NCBI GenBank assembly: GCA_965644315.1
Contig: CBFFRQ010000109.1
Location: 1 to 61,133, forward strand
Direction of reading: 5' to 3'
Length of the DNA: 61,133 nt
Source of the DNA: Caecitellus pseudoparvulus
Lineage: Eukaryota; Bigyra: Bicosoecida
Positions 1 to 12,000 of this stretch are shown piece by piece (position 1 is the first letter of the stretch; each line of letters opens with the position of its first letter). A program made the translations under genes and the position numbers. The notes under the pieces were generated by a model. It saw only the letters and a list, made by a program, of their open reading frames with translations. It had not been told where the DNA came from and did not search any database.

Positions 1-253
1 ATCGCAAATGGCGCTGAAGCTGCCGCTGCACCCCGACCCAGTTGAAGGTTGGCAGGTTGGAATCCCCTCAAGTTCAGACCTCAAAACGTGCCACAGGAGC
101 CTCTGTCAGTCTCGCGAGTTCTGCAGCTTACTGTTTTCAACTGTTGATCACGTTCACCTGCATCATCCGGCCAAAGCCTACAAATACTCTTCACAATGCC
201 TCAGCCGCCCAGAACTGAACTCTGCAGCCAGGACCGACGACCACATGTAAACA
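1..253. other. Left edge, no gene seen
   Basis: No supported coding region was found between the window edge and the stop codon of the first ankyrin gene. The short open frames here have no recognisable content. Confidence 0.5.
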
Positions 254-1753
254 TCACCGCCCGCAAGCTGCCCTGAGGAGAAGAAAAGCACGCCTCCCAC
301 TTCTCGTGCTTGTTCCGTACCAAGCAGCGTCCTTCCCTGCCTGCAGAGCAGTGTCCCCCGCCAACGCTGCAGCTTCGCGTGGCATGGCCCGGCTGCCTGT
401 GAGCCCCATCAACTCTCGCACCACATGCGAGTGGCCGTTCCTGCATGCCATGCGGAAGCCCACGTCAGGGCCGTCCCAGCTTCCCACATGGACATCCACA
501 GCTCTTTGTCCAGTGAGGGCCAACAACTCGCGCACCACTTGCACGTGGCCACGCTCACAAGCACTCCGAAAACCAACCTCTGGCCCAGTCCCATCTGCGA
601 CATGAACATCAATCGCCCCGTCGCCAACCACGCCAAGTAACTCGCGCAGCACGGCCAAGTGGCCAAGATAGCAAGCCCATCGGAAGCCATACTCGGGCCC
701 AACTCTGTCTCCCGCGTGGATATCCACCGCACGCTCCGCTGGCAACGCCAGCAGCAAACGCACAACGTTTGCGTGGCCATACCGGCAAGCGAGCCGAAAG
801 GCAGACTCGGGCCCATCAAGATCTCCCGCGTGCACATCCACTGCCAGCTCGCCAGAGAGGGCGAGCAAGTCTCGCACGACAGTCTCATGTCCTCCCGCAC
901 ACGCGGACCGAAAGCCAGCTTCAGCCCCATCCTCGTCACATGCGTGCACGTCTACCTGCCGTTCACCAGTGAGAGCCAGCAGCTCCCGAACTACAGCATC
1001 ATGGCCGTGCTGACATGCCCTCCGAAAGCCAGCCTCTGGTCCCTCCCAATCTCCAGCGTGCATGTCCACAACGCGGTGGCCTGTCAGCGCCAGGAGCTCG
1101 CGCACCACACCAACATGGCCCCGTGCACACGCGTACCGAAAGGGGGCCTCAGGCCCATCTTCATCTCCCACATGCACATCAATCTCACGGTCCCCACCAA
1201 GCCGCAGCAACACACGCACAACATCCAAGTGGCCGTGCAAGCACGCGGCTCGGAAGGCAGCCTCCGGCCCAGCCGAGTCCCCAGCGCGCACGTCCACTGC
1301 ACGCTCGCTGCCGAGACGCAGCAGCTCAGAAACAACATCTAGGTGGCCCTCAGAACTGGCCGCTCGAAAGGCAAACTCAGGCCCGTCTTCATCTCCGGCG
1401 TGCACATCCACGGCCCTTTCCCCGCTCAGAGCAAGCAGCTCCCGCACCGTCTCCACATGCCCATTCCAGCAAGCCAATCGAAAACCCGCCTCAGGGCCAT
1501 TCTCATCACCTGCATGGACATCCAGGCCTGCCTCTTCCTCCACGGCCAGCAGTGCTCGCAACAGGCCAACGTGCCCTGCTGCACATGCTCTCAAAAAGCC
1601 AGCGGTAATGTCGTCCCCTGTCAGAGCCCCAAGCACAGACTCTGCACTCGCCTTTGGCCCGTGGAGCATGTCCGTCAGTGTGATTACGTCACCACCTGTG
1701 CAAGCAGCCCTCCACTCTCCCACGGCACCGGCATTGTCCGCCTCACTCTCCAT
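254..1753 (-). CDS. Ankyrin-array protein with 38-residue repeats, 499 aa
   Basis: The protein has eleven tandem repeats of about 38 residues. The core of each unit is of the form FRxACxxGHxxVVRELLALTG, followed by a spacer like VDVHAGDEDGPE. The GH and LL positions are the usual ankyrin helix-turn-helix signature, but the period is five residues longer than the canonical 33. I chose the ATG at 1753 because the protein then starts just before a WRAAC cap that matches the N-terminus of the paralogue at 20759. The frame stays open upstream to 1816 but only from a TTG. The C-terminal tail contains GTSTRSGRR and a leucine run, also shared with that paralogue. No signal peptide or membrane segment is visible. 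Likely a cytosolic protein-binding scaffold; partner unknown. The antisense frames across this gene are shadows of the repeat. Confidence 0.85.
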   Translation of the reverse strand: MESEADNAGAVGEWRAACTGGDVITLTDMLHGPKASAESVLGALTGDDITAGFLRACAAGHVGLLRALLAVEEEAGLDVHAGDENGPEAGFRLACWNGHVETVRELLALSGERAVDVHAGDEDGPEFAFRAASSEGHLDVVSELLRLGSERAVDVRAGDSAGPEAAFRAACLHGHLDVVRVLLRLGGDREIDVHVGDEDGPEAPFRYACARGHVGVVRELLALTGHRVVDMHAGDWEGPEAGFRRACQHGHDAVVRELLALTGERQVDVHACDEDGAEAGFRSACAGGHETVVRDLLALSGELAVDVHAGDLDGPESAFRLACRYGHANVVRLLLALPAERAVDIHAGDRVGPEYGFRWACYLGHLAVLRELLGVVGDGAIDVHVADGTGPEVGFRSACERGHVQVVRELLALTGQRAVDVHVGSWDGPDVGFRMACRNGHSHVVRELMGLTGSRAMPREAAALAGDTALQAGKDAAWYGTSTRSGRRAFLLLRAACGR

Positions 1754-2262
1754 GGCGTTGCGGCGCAGATTCCGCACATGTGGCCTCGATGCACCTCCGC
1801 GCTGTGAAAGGAACAAGGCTCCAGCAGGCCGACCAGGGTCAAATTCTAAGTTGCACTTTCACACTCCAGTTGTGAACATGAACAGCACCTGGGTTTCCTC
1901 GTTTTCGTCACGCGCCGTAACTGCTCCAAGTGTCAGCCGAGGCAGTGGCGTTTGCTGCCCCTCGTGCCTTTCGCCTCGTGCTGCCTCCACAGCTTCTTCG
2001 AGCTGGACCTTTCACTCTCTTTTCAAATCAAACACCTTCATGGTCCTCTAGAGATCGCTCCACTTCCTAGTCTTGGCCGAAATCAGTTGCACGTCGCAAG
2101 AATATCTGTGCAAGTTTCCGTTCGGCACCGGCAGTGCTCCAAAAAGCAAAAATTAATCACAGCTTGTCGACCTTTCGTGTACGTAAATGTGCCTGCCACC
2201 AAGCCAGGCAAACTAGTGTGTGCATTTTGCAGCCCATGTCACCCTCTCTTTCCTTTCCTTCA
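1754..2262. other. Intergenic spacer with a short copy of the KPGKL motif
   Basis: No gene is supported. The stretch at about 2150-2215 resembles the right end of the dispersed repeat found at 8045-8152 and 27372-27482; see the repeat entry. The spacer holds the promoter side of the ankyrin gene and the 3' side of the surface-protein pseudogene. Confidence 0.4.
2150..2215 (+). repeat. Possible third, short copy of the dispersed segment
   Basis: Read on the plus strand, this stretch encodes a peptide of the form PATKPGKLV. The dispersed repeat copies encode AKPGKL at their right ends (ATPAKPGKLVGG near 27450 and ASKAKPGKLCGG near 8115). Similarity outside the motif is weak, so this may be chance. 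Confidence 0.3.
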
Positions 2263-5200
2263 TCAAGAGCGAGCAATGGCAGGGCCGACGACCAAGGGCG
2301 ACTTGGTGCGAGTGGCTGGGGTCTCCACACTCGAGTCCTCTGCTTCCAGGTGCAGGCCAGCTTCCCGCACCATGGCCACATCACGCGAGAGGGCGATTGC
2401 CTTATCCACAGAAATGCAGCTGCCGAGCGCAATGCAGGCCGCTGCGCTCCTGCGTGGTCCAAACGTGCAGCACCAGAGGCCTGGGTGTGGGACGTGCTTC
2501 ATGTGTGAATGCGTCGGCGATTGCTGCAGGTACAGCTTCAGCCAGTCAAAGACTGCAGCGTGCCGCCTACGCAGGGTGGCGACGCCTGCGCCGAGCAGGA
2601 GGAGGAAGGTCATGGCCAAGAACAGTGTGTTGGCGAGGAAGATGGCGCCCTGCAGCAGGAACTCCGTCTTCTCCCCGACCAGTAGTTCGTCGCCCAGCGC
2701 CAGGCCTCCGAAGGCAGACACACAAATGGCGGTCAGTGCTGCGGTTTCCACAGCATTCATCAGCGTGGCCTCGTACGGCAAGGATGCAACATGGACGACA
2801 AGGGGTTGACAGCACGAGGCAGATCAGCGCTGCTTGCAGCTCGGCATTGCGCACGGTGACAGCGACTACAGCAAGGAGCACTTTCCGTGGCAGCACGACC
2901 AGCAACTCCCAGTACCAGAAGTTGGGCTCGTCTTCTTCTTTGCGGGGAGAGTCCTCAGAGTGCGCACGGGGAATTCTGAACCCTTCATACACCGCACCGT
3001 ACACTGCCTTCACGCTGTGCTTGTAGACATGGTGCCTGTGGCGGCAGACCAGGCAGGCGCTACCGAGGGGGATGCCGACATCCCACACCAGCAAGCCAAG
3101 GTATGCTGCGAGCTGGGCGGTCTGGAACATGGAGTCCATGCTTCCGTGTGCGACATCTGAACGGAGGAACAGGAAGCCCAGGATGCGGAAGTCGTACGTG
3201 TCCAGCATGCGCAGACATGCCTCGACTACAGGGAAGTGCACCAGCAAGAGCAGGATGAAGGCTGCGCGATACGCTTGCTCAGCACACCTCGCCCGCTGCT
3301 TGAAGAGGTCCACAGTCTTTGCCAGCACAGCTTTCTCCTCAGAGCGCATGCTTGCAGGGTGGGCCGGCGGTGCGCCAGGCATCACAGCTGCTTCAACCTG
3401 CGCTGCCGCCTGGCTGCGGCTTGATCGCGGCTTGCGCATATCAATGACGACTGAGCCTTCCGACTCTTCATCAGCCTCGGCCAGATCGTCCAAGTCAGCC
3501 CACGCAGATGTCCGTCTCGCTGCTGGAGATAGGTCAGTCGGGCCTGTGTCGTCTTGGAATGAGGTGGACCTTGGAACCAGCGCGGAAGGTCTGGAAGTTG
3601 GAGACACCAGGGTCTTTGGCGCGGGGAAGGCGAACGTAGCGTCAACCAAAGCACTGTCTTTCTTGGGAGGAGTGGAAGCTGCAAGGGGCTGCGGGGCCAC
3701 TACCCCAGACTCGGCAACGCCTTCCCCGCCAACTGAGCCCCCACCCTTCTCCTCAGCATACCTCTCAGCAGCAGCCTGCAGCACTGCGTGGCTTTGCCGC
3801 TGCAAGATGCTGAACACACCCGCTACGATCAGCGGAATGCTCACTGCAGCAATGGGTATGCTCAAGGTGTTGAAGAAGCGAGTGTATATGTCTGTGTGGA
3901 AGGCGCATTGCGCAGGCACCGAGTTGGTGTTGACACCGACCGACACTGAGGAGAGCCACGCTATGATGCCATCTAACGCGCTTTCAGGAGGCAAGCGGGT
4001 ACTCAGCAGCACTGCATACATCTGGGCCCAGCCGGTCATGACTCGGAACACCCCAGTGAGCTGTCCCCTGCTCTGACCCTCCTTGCTCTCCCGATCACTC
4101 GTGCGCAGGGCCAGGTACACGAGGAGCCCCGTGAAGAAAACCCAGGAGCCGATGCTCTGCAGAAAGCCGAAGCTGTCGTTGGGACACTTCACGCAAAGCA
4201 GCTGTGGGCTGGACCTTGCCCAGCCTTCAGCACACTCGCCACAGAGGATGCCCCTGTGCCCAGGCACGCAAGAGATGCCACTCGAGTTCGCTACAGGCCT
4301 GCACGCATCTGGAGGCGTGCACTGAAGGATGCTCGCACCAGCGTAAAGAACCGCTTTCCCTGCGACTGCGGCCTGCAACTCAGCTGTCTCATTCACAAGT
4401 GCTTGCAGACGCCGTCTCGCGGGCGAATCAGCGCTCGTTGTGTCACCCTGTAACTCGGCACTGGCCACATCTTTCAGCTTGCTCCACTACCTGTCCTGCA
4501 ACTTGGGGTGTGATGGCACCATGGACGCATCGGTCACGCAGGTATCACACCAGAAACCTGGACGGGGCCTGAACTGCCCAGCAGCGCAGCCGACGCCGTT
4601 CAAGGGGCACTGCAAGCACTTGGTCTGGGCCAGGTTGGCAAAAGTGCCGCCAGGGCACTGCGTGCATGCAGCCTCTTGGTTTTCAACGTTGGCACGGATT
4701 GTTCCAGGAGGGCAGCGCTCACACCGAAGCCCAGAAGTGTCGTTGGTGCTCTGGCGGCGCTGCCAGCCAGTAGCACAAATGCAGTCCATCTGCGAGTCAG
4801 CTAACACCTCGCTGTCGGTGCGGCACGTTGGGCTCACTACCACAGCAGGCACAGCCACTGCACCTCGTGACAGATAAGGATATATGGCTTGCCCAGAGAT
4901 AGAGGATGTGAGCAGCGTAGTTTGTGGCTGAGACGGTTGGACTTGCAGCACGGCATGCCCTTCATCCAGCGCCGCCAGCCCAACAGTCAGGTCGGCTTCG
5001 CCGGTCACCAGCTGGCGCACTTGCGGTAACTCAACGAGGGACTCCACTTCGCGACTTGTGGCATCTCGTGCTTCAAGCAGGAGCCCCACTTGCTGCCGCC
5101 CGGACACAATGATCGCGCTTCCAGGCGCTGAGGCATCCATCATGGACATGTTGCGTTGCCCGCTCAAAGCAGACTGAATGGCGATCACTTCGCGGTCAGC

Positions 5201-7462
5201 GCGTTTGGGCCACGAAACCGCATCGGGCAGCATGAATCTGCTCGTGTGCGAGAACGCACCTCCACCACGCACCTGCACTCGTACTGGGATAGCCCGGATT
5301 TCATCGTACGCTGCCAGCGCGGCCACGTCTGTCGCACCTGACGCACCTTCTGCCACAGATGCAGTGATCCGCACCAAAATAGTTGCCGCAAATTCACCTG
5401 TACCGCACAAAAGCCCCAGAGGTGGCCGAGGCCCAAGACAAAGCTCGCCCCCATGCACAACGCTGACTGGCACCACCAGTTGCCCAGTGGAAGCAGGCAG
5501 CAAGAGCTCATGCTTTGGAGTGGTTGTTTGCAGCCATGTGGCTGTGGACGATGTGCCCTGCGACGGAACCACTTGCACGTGTAGATCAGCAAAGGATGCC
5601 AACGTTTGCAAGATGGCAATGCCGGAGGCTTCCTTGCTGGGCGCCACTGTCAGCGACACGGTGCCAGGAACCACAGAAAGCAGCGTGGAGCGCATGGTCA
5701 ACGGCAGCACCTGATCAAGCTGCCCAGCTTTGGACTTGGCATCGTACTCATTCGTGCGCAAGCGCAGGGTGCTCGAAAACAGTCCGCTGACAGCTGCACC
5801 CGGAGAAACCAGCCAGACTGTGAGGAGCACGCGTTCTCCCACGCCAAGGGACCCCTGCAGCACTGCTGACTCTTCTCGAAGGGATCCAACCGAAACGACG
5901 CCCTGCTCGTCGGCAAGCACGTAAACAATGTTGGAGCCAGTGCCTCCAGCATGGCCACATACACCTGCTGGGGTGCACACTGCGAGCCATGGAGCCAAGC
6001 TAGCGTCCGCGTGGTCAAGTCTCCAGGTCAGGGTGCCAGATACAACGTTTCGCAGAAGCAGCTGCTGCGTGCTGTTGCCGCCTGGGATGAAATTGCGCTC
6101 CAGGACACGAGGCCGCATGTCCGAGATCGGCGCGATGACCCGCAATGTGACCTGCACGATGACAGGCAAAATGTCGGCCACCCGAAGTCGCCCAGGTGCC
6201 CCGCCAGCCGCATCGTTTGAAGCCGTCGAGTTTGCCTGGAAGGTACCAGTGGCCCGGTGCAGACCAGGGGGAAGGTTCGCAGACCTCATGGTCAAGATAA
6301 CTCCTTGTTGGCCTTGGTTTGCGGGGAGTCGCGCCTTCCGAGCTGCAGACAGCGTCGGCCAGCCCTGTTGCTGGCCCCGAAAGGAAACCTGAGCGTCCCA
6401 GTGCACATGCTCGGCACTGGACACAATGCCAGCTTGAGACTTGGTGTCAGACTGGCCGTTGAGCTCGAAAGCAGCGGCCACTTCCACAGGGAAGGCGGTG
6501 AGGAACGGGAGGGGCTGGGGAGTGACACCGGCGGTGGAAGAGGAGGAGGCGCCGGGTGACTTGGTTGGTTGGGCGGATGCACTGCTGGATGCCGTTGGCG
6601 CTGGAGTCCTGCTGCTTGACCGGCGGACAAGAGGCGATCTAGAAGGGGCGATGGAAGGCAGCGGCGCTGAGCTTTGAGCCAAGTCCACCACTTTCTCGGG
6701 TAAGACTGCAGTCGCATCCAAGCCGGCGACGCCGCGGACGTGAACCACAAGGTCAAATGCTCCCGAGTTCCCAGTCGACTTCAAGTACGCGCTGGGGAGT
6801 CGTGGCAGCCCATCAACTGCAGCAGACCCAAGCTGCAAGGAAAGGGAGACGACCAAGCGTGGAAACGTTGACGTAAAAGTTCGAGTCACCCTCCACCAGT
6901 CAGTCGAGCGCAGACAAGGACCCCAAGCCGCAAGCCTCGCGTCGATGCAAGACACGCTCAAAACAACCAGTGTCGCAGCAGATCCGACGTCTGGTGCATC
7001 AGACAGCGACAGGGGGGCGCCAACACTGGTTCCTGTCTGAGCACCAACCAACAAGACCGCTGGATCATGCAGTGCTGCCTCGATGGTGCCCCCATCCAAG
7101 GCCACTTCCTGCTGCACAGTCGAGGACAGCCACTCGGGCGGCCTTGAAGACGGAGTCGCGCTGGGAGTTGCTGTCACTGATGGCGTCGCAGAGGGGGAGT
7201 TGCTGGGAGCGGATGCAGCTGGTGCTGAGGGCGTGGCGACGCACGCTGTGGCATCGTGGGATGGGCGTGGAAGACTGCCGCGAGCATGCTGAAGGATACG
7301 GCATGCTACGCATACACCCTTGTGCAGCGCCTGTGGGAGGCAAGCCACCCTGCGCTGAGCGGCGCAGCTGCCGTCAGTGGCATTGGCAGAACGCTCCCAG
7401 GCGCAGGAAGCGGCAGCAACACCAACACCTCTCACAAAGCACTCCCTCGTCCACGCTGTCAA
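2263..7462 (-). pseudogene. Large Cys-rich multi-pass surface protein, broken paralogue of the gene at 31447-36183
   Basis: Read on the minus strand, 7462 down to 4490 encodes a long extracellular part rich in Ser, Thr and Pro. It is followed by a cysteine-rich module of the GCC2/GCC3 type (CPGGTFANLAQTKCLQCP). After an in-frame TAG at 4487-4489 the same frame continues through a second cysteine motif (GHRGILCGEC). It then enters a multi-pass membrane region containing FRVMTGWAQMYAVLLS, matching FRIMTGWCQMNWVLS in the intact paralogue. A one-base shift in the run of four Gs near 2803-2806 moves the last membrane helices and the tail into another frame, which ends at 2263 and aligns with the paralogue C-terminus. 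There is no ATG near the N-terminus. The frame opens just after a pyrimidine-rich AG near 7460, so a first exon with a signal peptide is probably missing or unrecognised. One nonsense codon plus one frameshift suggests a young pseudogene; sequence error is the alternative. Confidence 0.7.
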
Positions 7463-8761
7463 GCAAAGAGGGGGTGGAACCCGACATCAGTGCAACTCAT
7501 GCCATGGTCATTCAGCATCGGGCCCCTCCTCCACCGCCAGCAGCTTGGTCAGCGACCAGTCCGCACCGCGAGCAGGCCAAGACAACAGCAGCGGCGAGCT
7601 TCACCGGCAGCAGCGGGGCCAGCGTGGAATGCCAGCCTTCACACTTCACATTCAGCAGTGTTTCTAAAGCATTGACGTGTCAATCACGACAGCCGGCCCC
7701 ACCTCGCGTCAGGCTCACAAGTATCTCCCGTGCAGGACACTGCACCTTCATCCGATTTCCGCAGCCCAGCTGCCTGCTCTGCACTGCCCCTGAGCGTCCT
7801 GCCGCGAGATTACAGCGGCAAGGCGAATTCTTTCACTTTGACATATGGACGATAGATTTCAATGATGGCCACTCGGGGCTCCCAGACTTGCCCCTTTCGC
7901 TGCCAGGCTGCAGAACGTGTTTGACTGGCTCTGCCCACGGCAGCGCAACCCAATGCAAGGCGCTGTCCACGATGGCATGCCTGCCCAAGTGCAGGGACTG
8001 CACAGCAGACCATGACACTTGGCAGTATTAGGTTACCTCCAGACTTGTTTGTTCAATGGAATCCAATGACGGCACGGCCATGATCTGCAAAGGCAAGGCT
8101 CACACCTGTCTCGCATCGAAGGCCAAGCCTGGCAAGCTGTGTGGCGGGGTGAGCATGAAGCAAGACATCTGACCTTCAGGGATGCTGCCCAAGGCTGGGG
8201 GTCGATTTGCTTATGTCAACCGCAGTGATCCACACGCTGGCGACACTGCTTGCCCAGCTTTGACCGACCTGAAACGAAATGCACATGAGAACATTGTCTG
8301 TCTGTAACACGCCCACATGCTGCCCCAGGGCCCAGTGAATGCCGTTGAAGCACTGGAGGTATTTGCTGGGGCCCTTACGGCAAAAGTTGCTCCCGAATTC
8401 TGGGGGTGCCGCAGACGGCAATAGTTTCTACTGGCCCCACGAGGTGGTCGCAGCACCTCCCGGATGGATGCAAGTCCTGAAAACGTGCATTCCGTACTGT
8501 GGGGCCGTGTTTGATCATGTGGTAGAAGCTCAACTTCAAGGCGCAGGCGTGGAACGCGGGCAGCCCGCCGCGGACCTCGCGCGGCGAGCCCGCTACACAG
8601 CCGCCACGCCTGCCGCCTGGACCATGCCGAGCAACCTCGCTCCCGGGCGAGGTGGCACGGTAGATAGCAAGTGAGGTGGGTTGGGTGAAAAAAGAGCCTG
8701 GTATCCATTTCTGAAGACATCTCTCTCCGTGTCAAAAGGAAGAGGCTTGGCGTGCGAACAG
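7463..8761. other. Intergenic region holding a diverged dispersed repeat
   Basis: No intact gene is seen on either strand. Positions 7676-8152 are one copy of a ~480-bp segment repeated at 27003-27482. Open frames of up to 174 codons between 8211 and 8735 lack recognisable domains and are not called. Confidence 0.45.
7676..8152 (+). repeat. Dispersed ~480-bp segment, copy 1
   Basis: This stretch aligns colinearly with 27003-27482 at an almost constant offset of about 19,325 bases. Matching blocks include cgcgtcagg near 7706, ccgatttccgcag at 7752, the block around ctgcagaacg near 7910, tttgtt...tccaatg near 8050, and ccaagcctggcaagctg near 8124. By eye the blocks agree at roughly two thirds to three quarters of positions. 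No frame is open across either whole copy, but the right end reads AKPGKL in both, so the unit may be a decayed coding fragment. It could be a mobile-element remnant or part of a larger old duplication that also carried the neighbouring NTPase gene. Confidence 0.65.
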
Positions 8762-9070
8762 CTAGAGCAATTGAGTTGCATTATTCGTTGCGAGACTCGT
8801 GACGCGATGTGACTCGCCTGGTCGGAAGCTTGGGAAACATCGAGCAGTATATCCCCCACAAATGATCAGACGTGGTGCTCTTTGTTCTTTTGCCTGGGTC
8901 CACGGCAAAGGCCTCGAACCATGCTCCGCCAGATATGGTCTGCCAACAATGTCGTTGTGAGGCTCGTCAAATTCGGCTTTCTCGCAGAGCACAATGCAGG
9001 TATCTCCAGCTTTCGCCTTTCTCACAGCAACATCACATTCGTGCACACATGTTTGCTTCGGGTCAATCTC
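8762..9070 (-). CDS. Orphan ~100-codon frame just downstream of the first NTPase gene
   Basis: The frame is open from just after the NTPase gene's stop and ends at 8762. It reads like real protein, with alternating hydrophobic and charged residues in segments such as CVLVVEIDPKQTC, AGDTCIVLCEKAEFDEPH and NDIVGRPYLAE. No ATG begins it. The preceding NTPase stop overlaps a perfect 5' splice consensus (G|GTGAGT at 9105). Splicing from there to an AG at 9070 would fuse this frame in phase to the NTPase C-terminus, but that intron would be only about 36 nt, half the size of others here. It is either a missed last exon, a separate gene fragment, or debris. I do not recognise the family. Confidence 0.35.
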   Translation of the reverse strand, partial: EIDPKQTCVHECDVAVRKAKAGDTCIVLCEKAEFDEPHNDIVGRPYLAEHGSRPLPWTQAKEQRAPRLIICGGYTARCFPSFRPGESHRVTSLATNNATQLL

Positions 9071-9097
9071 TACTACAAGTACGCAATGATCTTCGTC

Positions 9098-12000
9098 TTA
9101 CTCACCAGACGAGGGCTGGAAAGGGGAAGACAGCTCCTCAATCATGGGCACACTTTCAGACAGACCTATCATGGAAGGTGGCAAATAGTTCTGCCCAAAC
9201 ACCCCGAAGAAGCCTGGAATGTCAGCTTGGTCTAGTGTGTGTCCACCTTTGTCTTGTTCGGTGGGTGTGCAATACACGAAGAAGAGGTCAACGTGTTCCG
9301 TATCAGTGATGCGTTTCGTGAGAGGAATCAGAGACTCGTCAATGATGCCACCTTTCTGCGCGTCTGCTTCGGCAACCTGCTCTGCTTCATCGACCATGTC
9401 TTCAGAAAGCTCGCTATCGGAATCTGCACTCATGGAGTCCACAGACATGACGGCAGGGCTCTCATCCTCAGCTTCCCGGATCCCAGACGTACCTTCAGCC
9501 TCAGCACCCTCGTCTGCACCGCGTTTGGGGACGACCTGGCTTGGGTCCTTAAGTATTGGTGCAGGCGCTCTGGGCTCATCAGGGAGTTCCCTCATACGCT
9601 TCGCAGTCGTCTCCTCGAGTTCTTTTCGAGGGGCCGCTTCGAGCAAAGCCGGGGACATGACGAGCTTGGAAAACTTGTCCCCCCTGCACTCGACTTTGGC
9701 ATTGAGGTCAATGGGGATGCCAAAGCTCCACAAAATGGAATTCGCCATGCTCGTCTTCTTTTCAGCTGGTTCTTTCTCGGAGTACCTGAACTTCACCTCA
9801 GAACCCTTGAGTTCAGTGAAGTACTTCATACTGAAAGCAAGGCTGGCGATGTCCTTCAAAGTTGGTGGGATCTCCACTTCTTCACTATCCTTGGGGCGTG
9901 TACCGGCAAAGATCAGGCTGGACGGCGTCTTATTCGCGCCGTGGACCTTAAGAGACGATATTGTGGTTTCGATGAAGGCAACCTGGAGGTTTGCCTTCCC
10001 GCCCTCCTCTGCGTGAGGGCGCCTGAATACAACGAAGTCCACTGTTGGGAATGAGTGGGGCGTGCGCACCACGTGCACTTTTCCAGGAGCAAGGGTTTGC
10101 ACTTCCCGCACATCGACGAGGGACAGGCCCGCGCCGGTTGCGTCGGAAAGGACCTTTGCCTCTGGGAGTCGTGCGGCATCACTCATAAAAGAGTGCCTCA
10201 GAAGCATCTTAATCGGAGTTTTACTTGCCTTCGCTGAGAGAGGTATGTACTTGGACCCAAACAAGCCCATTTCAAGCAGTGTTGTCACGGTTCCCTCAAA
10301 CTGTTCACCGGTGCCGATGTGGCCAGCCCCAGACAGAAGCCTTTCCCAGGCATCTCTCCTCTCCGGGTCATCGCTCGTCATGGCATCGGTGTGGCATTTG
10401 AAGAGCGCTCGCATGTACGCATGCCGTGCAACGTGTGACGAAAACTTGGAATTGGCGCGCAAGCTGAGTTCGTCTGGGTTGGTTCTGGAGAGAATGGAGA
10501 GTGCGGCCAAGGAATGGTCCAAAAAGATGGATATGCCACCCGCTTGCTTGGCAATCTCGTCGCTTGTTGCTTCGTCTAGGCGCTTTTCACACTTTGACTC
10601 CAGAAGACGAAGAGTGTGCAACCACCCTTTTCCCAATACTTCACGAAACCAGGCCGCGTTCTTCTTCGAGGGAGTTGCTTCCTTTGCCATATTGACCACC
10701 ACGCGCAAATCACGAGGAACAACTCCCAAGGACACAATCAAGTTCAAAAAATTTGTTCTCAGCTTCTCGTCGTCCAGCAACTGGACTGCTGCAGAAGGGA
10801 GCTGAAGGGATACGTCTTCCCCACGCCCCACACCCTTCACTTCACCCTCATCTATCTTGTCAAGTATGTTCAAGGGGTCGTCAGAGGCTTGTGGCCCCAT
10901 CATCAGTTTGAAAGCAAGCTCCGGACTGCAGCGTTCCAGCTCGTAGAAGGGGTTAGGCAAGTCCTTTGACGACTGACTGTTGAACGTCTCTTGCACTCCC
11001 TTCAGTTCGTTCTTTATCAGCTGGGAAGCGTGAAAGTCAGGAGAAAAGGCAAAAATTTTGTCAGAGGGCTCAGTCCAACTAAACAGACTCTCCAGATGCT
11101 TCCACCACTCAGCAGGCTCCTTGTTTGTCTTTTCGTCTGCAAGCAGTTTCTGCAGGCGGTTGGCTTCGTCGATGATCAGGGCACCAAACTGGCTTTCCTT
11201 TTCTTGTTCACCTTCGGAAATCCCCTTATTGAAGGTTGTTTCTTCAGACAAGAACATGCTCTTTAGGGCTTCATGCGCATCAGACCCGTAGATGCCAATT
11301 GCAGCCATGTCACGGAAGAGTTTGGGGGTGCAAACACTGTCTCCGCATGACATGGATAAACCACCTTGCATGAGCCGACTTGGGAGTTGCTCGAAGAGAG
11401 ACGACCCAGGCGCAAGCACGTTAGACATAGGCATGTACATGACATTGCCCCCCGCCCCGACGCTGAGGATCAATGCCAGCGTCCGGAGAGTTGCGGACTT
11501 TCCTGTCCCGTGCACTGCCGTGGTCATGACACCAAGCCTGCTTGACTCTTCAGAGGAAACAGTTTTCTTTAACAGCTTTGCTCGCCCACGAGTAAGTACG
11601 AATGTTGACAGGTACAACTTGCGCATTGGCCATTTTGATTTTTCCACATCATGGAACCCGTGCACTGCAGGCCGGAGGCCATAAATGATCAGATCGCTCA
11701 CAGACTTCTTTGTCAGGCCAGTCTTGGCATCTTTAAACAGGAATGGCTGGCCCCCCCAGATCGGCAACCGAAGCACCACACCCTCCAAAATGTTCCCCAC
11801 GAAAATGGGATGGCAGCCGGTGGACCACTTGATTCCTTGTTCACGGTTCAGCTTGTCCACCGTCCACCCTTCCTCCAGAGCACGCAACACGGGCCAACTA
11901 GATGCGTTGCCTTTGTTGACAGCATCCCCTGCATCAAGAAGCCAGCCAAAGTTCGCATCAATGATGCTACTGTGGGTCTCGCCCGACTTGAGAATGGCAT

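Noticed and set aside
1062-2051. Plus-strand open frame of 329 codons
   Set aside because: It is mostly antisense to the ankyrin array and shows its 38-residue periodicity as Ser/Arg-rich repeats, which is a shadow.
4487-4489. Reassignment of TAG as a sense codon
   Set aside because: The kinase gene ends in TAG at its natural end, and the other TAGs in coding frames fall in a gene that also has TGA stops and a frameshift.
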